From the NCBI RefSeq assembly GCF_029395535.1, contig NZ_CP113920.1, positions 496,001 to 560,000 of the forward strand: 64,000 bases of DNA, in the 5' to 3' direction. The stretch comes from Bifidobacterium sp. ESL0732 (GTDB taxonomy: Bacteria; Actinomycetota; Actinomycetes; Actinomycetales; Bifidobacteriaceae). Below, piece by piece: positions 16,845 through 24,009 of the stretch. The position numbers and the translations under genes were made by a program. The first letter of the stretch is position 1, and each line of letters begins with the position of its first letter. The notes under the pieces were generated by a model. That model was not told the DNA's origin. It was given only the letters and a program-made list of their open reading frames with translations, and ran no database searches.

Positions 16845-19472
16845 ATGACTGACGAAACGAACCCCACGATAGTGTCGCCGCAAGGAACCAACAACACGTC
16901 CGCTCCACAGGTTTTGCCTGTTCCGCACGCGAAACGTGAACCGAAGCCGCGCACGGTGCACGGCGACACTTTCATCGATCCTTACGAGTGGATGCGAGAC
17001 AAGAATTCGCCGGAATTGCAACGTTTTGTGCGTGAGGAAAACGAGTATTATACGGCGAAGACGGCCGGTTTCGACGGGCTGAAGCATCGGCTTTTTGAGG
17101 AGCTCAAGTCTCGCGTCGACGAGACGGACATGTCGGTGCCGACACGAATGGATGGTTATTGGTATTTCGTGCGTACCCGGGAAGGTCTGCAATACGGTGT
17201 GCAGTGCCGACTGCCGATTGCCGGCCCTGACGACTGGGATCCCCCGCAAATCAAGGCGAGCGACGCACCGGGCTCAATGCCTGGGGAGCAGGTTGTTTTC
17301 GATCCGAACGTCGAGGCGAAAGGCCATGATTTCTTCCGCTTGGGCGGGCTTGATTTGACCCGCGACGGCCGCTGGCTGCTTTACGGCGTCGACACCGCCG
17401 GCGGCGAACGTTACGATTACCGCATCCGCAGCCTCGAGAACGGCCATGAATTGCCGGAAGTATTCAAAGGCATTGCCGAGGCCTGCTTCACTCCCGACGG
17501 CAAGTGGGTATTTTATACGCTGCTTGACCAATCTTGGCGGCCATATGAGGTTCGCCGGCATCAGGTCGGCACAAGTGTCGACGATGACGTCGAAGTCTTT
17601 CGTGAAAGTGACGAACGGTTTTGGATCGGTGTCGGGCTGAGTTTCGATGAGCGTAACATTGTCATCGGTTGCTCGTCCAAGACCACCAGCGAGGTGCTGA
17701 TGCTTTCGGTCGACAATCCGGAAGGCGAGTTCCGTGCGTTCATTCCGAGGAAGGAAGGCGTCGAATACGACGTCAGTTTCGCTCGGTTCGAAGGTGCGGG
17801 CGTTGACGGATCTGACATTCCGCTGGCGCTGGTCTACCACAATGCGAAGAACCCGAATTTCGAGGTGGACGTGGTCGATTTGAGCGTGCACGAACCGCCA
17901 TATGCCTTGGGCGAGGGTGTTGCTGTGGCTCTTGGCTCGCCGTATGGCTGTGAGCGTGGCGATGAAGTCGAGCCGGGTGCAAGTGGAAAACCGGTGAATA
18001 CGCCCTATAACAATCCCGATAATCCCGAAATCCTGCGTGGCGCCCGCGGACTAGGTATCGAAGGCATCGCGATGTATCGCAATTTCGTGGTGCTGAGCTA
18101 TCGAAAAGACAGCTTGCCGCACATTGCGGTGATGACGAAAAACGATGCATTGCAGGACTTTTTGGCGCATCGTCCGTGGCGTTTCCGTGAGCTGAGGCCA
18201 GACTCGGATGGGGGAAGCGAACGCTTGTATTCCATTGCGGCGGGAGGCAATCCCTCCTACGACGTGCCGCGTATGCGTTATTCGTTCTCAAGCTATACGC
18301 AACCCGGCCAGTTGTGCGAGCTTGACGTGGCGACCGGCAAAAGCAGGTTGCTCAAGCGGGCGAAAGTGCGTGGCGGCTTCGATGCCGCGAACTACCGCGA
18401 GCGGCGCATCTGGGTGCGGGTGCGTGACGGCGAGCTGGTGCCGGTTTCGCTGGTCTGGCGACCGGATTGTTGCAAGGCGATGGCGGAGCTGGGCGATGAT
18501 TTGAGACGCATCGATTTGCTGGATATCGCTGAAAATTCCACGAACTCGGATTCCCCCTCGCGGGGTGTAAATGCTTCTGCAACTCATACTGGAGTAAACG
18601 GTGCCGCACATCCGGAAAGTCAAGACTTGCGACCTGGTGCCGGGCCGATGTTCATCACCGGCTACGGTGCCTACGAAGCCGATAGCGATCCCGGTTTTTC
18701 CGTGGCACGCGTAAGTATGCTCGATCGGGGCGTGCTTTACGCCGTGGTGCATGTGCGCGGCGGTGGCGAGATGGGTCGAGCGTGGTACGAGCAGGGACGA
18801 AGGCTTAATAAGCGTAATACGTTTACGGATTTCGTAGACGCCACCAAAGCCTTGCAACAGGCCGGACTTGCCGACCTGGAACGTACCGTTGCCAATGGCG
18901 GTTCGGCTGGTGGGTTGCTTATGGGTGCCGTGGCGAATATGGCTCCGGAATGTTACGCAGGAATTGAGGCGGACGTCCCGTTTGTTGACGCGTTGACTTC
19001 GATTCTAGACCCTTCGTTGCCGCTGACGGTTACGGAATGGGACGAGTGGGGTGATCCGCTTCACGACAAGACCGTCTACGACTATATGAAGTCGTATTCA
19101 CCCTATGAAAACGCGCCATTCGGCCATTGGCAGGGTGATGCTGCGCCCGATGGTTCGTCATTGAATCAGAGCGCGGCAAATTCGAAAGCCGAAAACCGAG
19201 ATGCCGGTAACAATGCCTTTGACGACAATGCATCTGATAATGCTACTTCGCGCTACCCGAAGATTTTCGCCACCACATCGTTGAACGATACCCGCGTGCT
19301 CTGTGTGGAGCCGCTCAAGTGGATCGCCCGCCTGCAATCGCAAGGCGTGGATGCCATCGTGCGCGTCGAAGTCGAGGCCGGCCACGGCGGCACTTCCGGC
19401 CGCTATAAGCAGTGGCAGGAGGTCAGCGACGAGAACGCCTGGTGTCTTCATACCATGGGAATTGAAGAGTAG
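16845..19472 (+). CDS. ptrB: Oligopeptidase B, S9 family serine peptidase
   Basis: Cytosolic peptidase cutting short peptides, in this family usually after basic residues. The N-terminal beta-propeller (about 70-500) precedes an alpha/beta-hydrolase domain (about 600-875) with the nucleophile in NGGSAGG (Ser near 687), Asp in LNDTRV near 815 and His in AGHGGTSGRY near 846. At 875 residues it is longer than the usual 680-720, because low-complexity inserts interrupt it: a Ser/Asn/His/Gly-rich one around 565-595 and a Ser/Asn/Asp-rich one around 765-800. These should be surface loops. ATG 16845 is chosen from the TATAAT position; ATG 16839 is possible. The 62-bp palindrome array follows directly. 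Confidence 0.9.
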   Translation: MTDETNPTIVSPQGTNNTSAPQVLPVPHAKREPKPRTVHGDTFIDPYEWMRDKNSPELQRFVREENEYYTAKTAGFDGLKHRLFEELKSRVDETDMSVPTRMDGYWYFVRTREGLQYGVQCRLPIAGPDDWDPPQIKASDAPGSMPGEQVVFDPNVEAKGHDFFRLGGLDLTRDGRWLLYGVDTAGGERYDYRIRSLENGHELPEVFKGIAEACFTPDGKWVFYTLLDQSWRPYEVRRHQVGTSVDDDVEVFRESDERFWIGVGLSFDERNIVIGCSSKTTSEVLMLSVDNPEGEFRAFIPRKEGVEYDVSFARFEGAGVDGSDIPLALVYHNAKNPNFEVDVVDLSVHEPPYALGEGVAVALGSPYGCERGDEVEPGASGKPVNTPYNNPDNPEILRGARGLGIEGIAMYRNFVVLSYRKDSLPHIAVMTKNDALQDFLAHRPWRFRELRPDSDGGSERLYSIAAGGNPSYDVPRMRYSFSSYTQPGQLCELDVATGKSRLLKRAKVRGGFDAANYRERRIWVRVRDGELVPVSLVWRPDCCKAMAELGDDLRRIDLLDIAENSTNSDSPSRGVNASATHTGVNGAAHPESQDLRPGAGPMFITGYGAYEADSDPGFSVARVSMLDRGVLYAVVHVRGGGEMGRAWYEQGRRLNKRNTFTDFVDATKALQQAGLADLERTVANGGSAGGLLMGAVANMAPECYAGIEADVPFVDALTSILDPSLPLTVTEWDEWGDPLHDKTVYDYMKSYSPYENAPFGHWQGDAAPDGSSLNQSAANSKAENRDAGNNAFDDNASDNATSRYPKIFATTSLNDTRVLCVEPLKWIARLQSQGVDAIVRVEVEAGHGGTSGRYKQWQEVSDENAWCLHTMGIEE

Positions 19473-19505
19473 GTAGATAACCTCGTTTTGTTGCAATATC
19501 GTTTT

Positions 19506-19643
19506 CTTGGTGCACCAAGTCATCCGAAATTTTGAAAAAGGGAGTTAATTCTTCGTATTTTGGCCATCTTGGTGCGCCAAGATAGGCGAAAATGTGTCTT
19601 TTGGGGTTAATTCCTTGAATTTTGGCCTACTTGGTGCACCAAG
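19506..19643. repeat. Array A: three CTTGGTGCRCCAAG palindromes at exact 62-bp spacing
   Basis: Palindromes lie at 19506-19519, 19568-19581 and 19630-19643. The 48-base spacers are partly alike: both end in ATTTTGGCC plus two bases and share a GTTAATTC block. The array fills the gap between ptrB and leuB, ending about 95 bases before the leuB start. A second array with the same palindrome and the same spacing lies at 39982-40119. Confidence 0.9.
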
Positions 19644-19736
19644 AGTCCCAAAAGGGTCGAATATTGCAGAATTATCGGTGTCCATTTTCCGGACCAAATA
19701 GTGGACAGTGTGATGTTCGCGACTATTGTCACGGCT

Positions 19737-20780
19737 ATGAGCACTAAAAAAACATATCATATCGCCGTCATTCCAGGCGACGGCATTGGCAAGGAAATCA
19801 TTCCCCCGGCCCAAGAGGTCATGGAGAAGGCTACCGAAGGTGTGGCCGACTTCGAATACGACGAATTCGATCTTGGTTCCCAACGTTATGTGCGTGATGG
19901 GGCGGTGCTGCCCGACGAGGATCTCGAGCGTATCAAGAAGACCGATGCCATTCTGTTGGGGGCCATCGGCGACCCTAGGCTCGACGTACCAGCCGGTTTG
20001 CTTGAACGTGGCTTGCTTTTGAAGCTGCGTTTCGATCTCGATCAGTACGTCAACCTGCGTCCCTCCAAGCTTTACAAAGGCGTTGAATCGCCGCTCAAGA
20101 ACCCGGGCAACATCGATTTTGTCGTGGTGCGCGAAGGTACTGAGGGCATGTATTGCGGCGTCGGCGGCGCGATCCGCAAGAATACCCCGCAGGAGGTGGC
20201 CACCGAAGTCTCCACCAACACGGCCTACGGCGTCGAGCGTGTGGTGCGCTACGCCTACGATCTGGCGATGAAGCGCAGGAAGCACATCACCTTGGTGCAC
20301 AAGAAGAACGTGCTGGTCAACGCTGGCGACATGTGGCAGCGGATCGTTGACAAGGTTGGCGAGGAATACCCCGAGGTCAGCCACGACTACCTGCACATCG
20401 ACGCGACCACCATCTTCATGGTCACCGACCCGAGCCGCTTCGACGTCATCCTGACCGACAACCTCTTCGGCGACATCATCACCGACGAGGCCGGTGCCGT
20501 GGTCGGCGGCGTCGGCTATTCCGCTTCCGGCTGCATCAACGCCAGCAACGAGTATCCCTCGATGTTCGAACCCATCCACGGCTCCGCGCCCGATATCGCC
20601 GGCAAGGGCATCGCCAACCCAACCGCCACCATTCTCTCCACCGCGATGCTGCTGCGTCACCTTGGCATGGACGAGCCGGCTGCGCATATCGAAGAGGTCG
20701 TCGAGGCCGACATCGCCGAGAACGCGAAGAAGCAGCGCACCACGGCCGAGGTTGGACGGGATATTCTCGCGCGGCTGTAA
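19737..20780 (+). CDS. leuB: 3-isopropylmalate dehydrogenase
   Basis: NAD-dependent oxidative decarboxylation of 3-isopropylmalate in leucine synthesis. The 347-residue protein opens with HIAVIPGDGIGKEII, has the REGTEGMYCGVGG substrate segment, the catalytic Lys region TLVHKKNVL, and the metal/NAD motif TDNLFGDIITDEAG, followed by EPIHGSAPDIAGKGIANP. ATG 19737 is chosen because the family sequence starts there; an in-frame GTG at 19701 would add twelve unlikely residues. No leuA, leuC or leuD is adjacent, so the gene is transcribed alone, with its own terminator, downstream of array A. Confidence 0.94.
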   Translation: MSTKKTYHIAVIPGDGIGKEIIPPAQEVMEKATEGVADFEYDEFDLGSQRYVRDGAVLPDEDLERIKKTDAILLGAIGDPRLDVPAGLLERGLLLKLRFDLDQYVNLRPSKLYKGVESPLKNPGNIDFVVVREGTEGMYCGVGGAIRKNTPQEVATEVSTNTAYGVERVVRYAYDLAMKRRKHITLVHKKNVLVNAGDMWQRIVDKVGEEYPEVSHDYLHIDATTIFMVTDPSRFDVILTDNLFGDIITDEAGAVVGGVGYSASGCINASNEYPSMFEPIHGSAPDIAGKGIANPTATILSTAMLLRHLGMDEPAAHIEEVVEADIAENAKKQRTTAEVGRDILARL

Positions 20781-20860
20781 TAATCGAAAACCGAAACGAT
20801 GACAAATGGTACTAGATATTAAAAAATAATCTGATCGAGCATATTGTTATTGTTTTGTTT

Positions 20861-20895
20861 CGGACGCTTTCCGCAAAGGGAAGCGCCCGTTTTTT
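20861..20895 (+). terminator. Terminator of leuB
   Basis: CGGACGCTTTCC pairs with GGAAGCGCCCG (one bulge) around a short loop and is followed by six T. Confidence 0.85.
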
Positions 20896-20984
20896 ATGTT
20901 CAAAAAGATCACAGCATCCCAATTTACAGCAAGTTTCCAGTATTCTTACATAATCGTCTCGACCGTTTAGGCTAGGCTTAAGGC

Positions 20985-21812
20985 ATGAACAATACTCCAG
21001 ATCCGCAGGTCGGGCAGCCCGGAGCGCAATCTCCGCAGGATTCCGGCAACCAGAATGATTTCGACACTTCGCAGGATCAGTCGAGTCAGCAAAGCCAGAC
21101 GCAGGCACAAGGGCAGCAGGGGCAGCACGGCATGCCAAACACTGGGTATCAGGCGCAGGGCCAGCAGTATGATCAACCAAACTATGGTCAGGGCGGCGCT
21201 GCTCAGGGAAGCCCACAACCCAATCAGCAGCCGAACTATGGCCAGCCGCAATACGGTCAGCAGGCCAATTATGGCCAACCGCAGTACGGCCAGGCCGATT
21301 ATCGCCAGTCGCAGCAGCAGAACTATGGCCAGCCGCAATACGACCGGCCGCAATACGGCCAGCAGCCCAATTACGGTCAGGCCGATTACGCTCAGACCCG
21401 CTATTCCCAGACTCAAACCAGTCCTTCGCCCCAGCCCGGCTACGGTTACGCTTCCGGCAACTACGGCCAGCAGTATGGCTACAGCCAGAACGGATACCCG
21501 CAAGGCGGCCAGCCTTATGCGCCGCAATACGGCTGGACTGAGCCTTTGCCGTATGGCTACCAGCCCAGAAACAAAATGGTTGCCGGACTTTTGGGCATCT
21601 TTTTGGGATGGCTTGGCGTTCACAATTTCTATCTCGGCCACTATGGCAAGGCCGTTGGCCAGCTGCTACTGACGGTGATTGGTTCGATATTTTTCGGACT
21701 CGGTGCAGTAGCGTCCTTCATTTGGGGCTTTATCGAGGGTGTGCTCATCTTGAGTTCCGACTACGGTTCCCCCTGGCACAGGGACGCCAAGGGTGTCGAG
21801 TTGCGCGAATAG
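20985..21812 (+). CDS. TM2-domain membrane protein with Gln/Gly/Tyr-rich N-terminus
   Basis: Residues 1-195 are a low-complexity tract rich in Gln, Gly, Tyr, Pro and Asn, built from repeats such as NYGQPQYGQ and ADYxQ. Residues about 197-258 are a TM2 domain: two hydrophobic segments, the first beginning KMVAGLLGIFLGWLGVH and continuing NFYLGHYGKA. TM2 proteins have no agreed bacterial function. The tail HRDAKGVELRE is short and charged. TAGGCT at 20973-20978 ends six bases before ATG, fitting a leaderless message. The repeated codons make the N-terminal tract a candidate for length variation. Confidence 0.85.
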   Translation: MNNTPDPQVGQPGAQSPQDSGNQNDFDTSQDQSSQQSQTQAQGQQGQHGMPNTGYQAQGQQYDQPNYGQGGAAQGSPQPNQQPNYGQPQYGQQANYGQPQYGQADYRQSQQQNYGQPQYDRPQYGQQPNYGQADYAQTRYSQTQTSPSPQPGYGYASGNYGQQYGYSQNGYPQGGQPYAPQYGWTEPLPYGYQPRNKMVAGLLGIFLGWLGVHNFYLGHYGKAVGQLLLTVIGSIFFGLGAVASFIWGFIEGVLILSSDYGSPWHRDAKGVELRE

Positions 21813-21830
21813 CGGCTTTTCAGCCTTGAG

Positions 21831-21873
21831 AACAGGCCAGGTTTCGGCGATCTCGGCTTACGGTTGGCCTGTT
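21831..21873 (+). terminator. Possible terminator of the TM2 gene
   Basis: AACAGGCCA pairs with TGGCCTGTT around a long loop of about 25 bases; the tail GTTCCC is not T-rich. Confidence 0.4.
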
Positions 21874-21940
21874 GTTCCCATATGCGGTGAGGTAGACGCT
21901 TTTGCGGCGTTCCCCTCACCGTTTGATATGCTGAAGCGTT

Positions 21941-23014
21941 ATGAGAGGCGAATACAAGACCCCCGGCGGCAAACTGGTCGGAGTCGATGTTGTTGTGAAC
22001 GAGGCCGGCAAACCGGTTTCCTCGACGATTGACGGGGACTTTTTCGTTCTGGGCGATGACGATGCCGCTCAAACCATGCTTTCGGAACTCGGGGCAGCAC
22101 TCGTGGCGCGCAGGCCGTTGGCTCCGATATTTCAATCCTATCCGTCGGTCAGACTGGTGGGTGTCGACGACGTTGCGATCTCAACCGCGTACCGACGGGC
22201 TTTGCGGACAGAAAAAAACGGGTCTGAAAGCGAAACGGGCTGTTCAATTTGTGCAAATGTTGGTGTTGATGATGGTTCAGACATATCGACGTCAAATAAT
22301 GACGCTTTTCATCAACTCCATGAAGAGCGTTGGAGGTCGCTGCGCCCGTTGGTGGTGCATGACGTTCCTCGCGCTCCCGCCGAACAGATGGCGACGGACG
22401 AGCAGTGGGCAAGACAAGTCGCAGCCGGCAAAAGGCCTGCAATGCTGCGCTTTTGGAGCTGGTCGGGCCGCGCCGTGGTGGTAGGCAGATTCCAATCAAT
22501 CGAGCAAGAAGTCGACGTGAAGGCCGCAAAACAAGCGGATTTTGCCGTCGTTCGACGCTCAACTGGCGGAGGGGCGATGTTCATCGAACCGGGCAAGACG
22601 ATCACCTATTCCTTCTACGCCCCCAAGGGTTTCGTCGAAGATGTGCCCGTTGGCGAATCGTTTCGTCTGTGCGATCAGTGGCTCGTCGATGCATTAAAAA
22701 GTCTTGGAATTCCAGCGTTTTTCAGCGGTACCAACGATATCGCCTGCGTTCAAGGCAAGATTGGGGGAGCGGCGCAACGGTTCTTTCCGCCGACAGACGG
22801 AGGGCCGGGAGCGTTGCTGCACCACGTCACGCTTGCCTACGATATTGATACCGAAAAAATGGGGAAAATACTTAGAACCTCACCCGAAAAGCTCCGCGAC
22901 AAAGCCGTCAAATCGGCCGTCAAACGAGTTGCGCCGATCAGACGGCAAACGGATATGGGGTTTGAAGCGGTTTCCGCTTACCTCGAAGAGTATGCCAAGC
23001 TGAGCTACAATTAA
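21941..23014 (+). CDS. lplA: Lipoate-protein ligase with accessory domain at the N-terminus
   Basis: Attaches lipoate to carrier proteins, here most likely the GcvH encoded at 14.8 kb. The catalytic LplA/BPL domain is at about 140-320, with FWSWSGRAVVVGRFQ, the lipoyl-AMP motif RRSTGGGAMF near 204 and GTNDIACVQGKIGGAAQR near 265. The first 45 residues (MRGEYKTPGGKLVGVDVVV, then IDGDFFVLGDD) resemble the accessory domain that in E. coli LplA is C-terminal, so the domains are in swapped order. A low-complexity stretch at about 85-120 links them. TATGCT at 21927-21932 lies eight bases before ATG; a leaderless start is likely. Confidence 0.85.
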   Translation: MRGEYKTPGGKLVGVDVVVNEAGKPVSSTIDGDFFVLGDDDAAQTMLSELGAALVARRPLAPIFQSYPSVRLVGVDDVAISTAYRRALRTEKNGSESETGCSICANVGVDDGSDISTSNNDAFHQLHEERWRSLRPLVVHDVPRAPAEQMATDEQWARQVAAGKRPAMLRFWSWSGRAVVVGRFQSIEQEVDVKAAKQADFAVVRRSTGGGAMFIEPGKTITYSFYAPKGFVEDVPVGESFRLCDQWLVDALKSLGIPAFFSGTNDIACVQGKIGGAAQRFFPPTDGGPGALLHHVTLAYDIDTEKMGKILRTSPEKLRDKAVKSAVKRVAPIRRQTDMGFEAVSAYLEEYAKLSYN

Positions 23015-23093
23015 GGTAGATTTTGAGGTTAACCAGTTTCAAGGCAAATGAATTTCTGGTGACGACACAGTAAGTATTTGGAGGTGCGATCTC

Positions 23094-23807
23094 GTGGATA
23101 GTCCGAACGGGGCAAATGAAGCCGACAATGAACTTCTGCAGACGGCTTTGTTCAAGCATGTCTCCCACGCGGATGCGGAGGAGCTCATGCCCTACATGAA
23201 GCGTGCCGAATTCGAGAAGGGTGACTACATCTTTCATGAGGGTTCCACCGACCAGCGTATGTATCTGCTGGAAAGTGGGAAAGTGAAGCTCACCCGTGAG
23301 GCGAGTGATAACCGCATACAGCTTTTGAGCATTCATACCCGTGGCGAAATTCTTGGAGAGATTCCCGTCTTCGACCCGGCCGGTGGCCCCCGTACGGCTT
23401 CCGCCATCGCGATGAACAACGGCACGCAGGTGGGCTGGCTCGAGCACGACACCCTGTTCTCCTGGCTCAACAAGCACCCGCGCGTGGCCGTGGACATGCT
23501 GCAGGTGATGGCCAACCGCATGCGCGCCAACAACGAGCAGATTTCCGATCTCGTCTTTATGGATGTTCCAGCCCGCCTGGCCAAGACGCTGCTTGATCTG
23601 GCCTCCCGTTTCGGTGAGCCGGTGGAATCCGGTGTCAAGGTGCCGCACGACCTGACGCAGGAGGAGATGGCGCAGCTCGTGGGTTCCTCGCGTGAGACGG
23701 TCAACAAGGCGCTGATGGACTTCGCCAACCGAGGGTGGATCGCCCGTGAAGGCCGTTCCATCATCATCTATCAGCCTGGTGCGTTGATTCGTCGTTCCCG
23801 TCACTGA
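23094..23807 (+). CDS. Crp/Fnr-family transcriptional regulator
   Basis: Probable global regulator responding to a cyclic nucleotide. The 237-residue protein has an effector-binding domain (about 20-135: FEKGDYIFHEGSTDQRMYLLESGKVKL, then GEILGEIPVFDPAGGPRTASAIA) and a C-terminal winged helix (about 180-228) with LTQEEMAQLVGSSRETVNKAL as helix-turn-helix and the wing GWIAREGRSIII. The Gly-Glu-xxx-Arg-Thr/Ala pattern fits a cAMP pocket as in actinobacterial GlxR-type proteins, but the ligand is inferred. GTG 23094 is used as start, with GGAGG at 23080-23084. A strong terminator follows. Confidence 0.9.
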   Translation: MDSPNGANEADNELLQTALFKHVSHADAEELMPYMKRAEFEKGDYIFHEGSTDQRMYLLESGKVKLTREASDNRIQLLSIHTRGEILGEIPVFDPAGGPRTASAIAMNNGTQVGWLEHDTLFSWLNKHPRVAVDMLQVMANRMRANNEQISDLVFMDVPARLAKTLLDLASRFGEPVESGVKVPHDLTQEEMAQLVGSSRETVNKALMDFANRGWIAREGRSIIIYQPGALIRRSRH

Positions 23808-23840
23808 TCGGGATTGGTATTTCGCGCTGATTTTTATCAT

Positions 23841-23880
23841 ATTCGCGGTTCGTAGCTTTGTGGCTACGGCCGCGAATTTG
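23841..23880 (+). terminator. Terminator of the Crp-type regulator gene
   Basis: ATTCGCGG and CGTAGC pair with GCTACG and CCGCGAAT around TTTGTG, followed by TTG. Confidence 0.75.
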
Positions 23881-24009
23881 TATCTGCCGACCTCGGATTT
23901 TTCGGCTTGCTTTCTGCGACCTCCCAGACTCTCCGAAACGGTCTACGCAATCTGCGATAAGGCTATGCAATTGGCCGTTTCGGTAGAGGCGATATCCTAG
24001 AATGACACC

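Noticed and set aside
19506..19643. CRISPR array (also considered for 39982-40119 and 41591-41800)
   Set aside because: The constant part is only a 14-bp palindrome, spacers are longer than usual and partly similar to each other, there are only three or four units and no cas genes are present.
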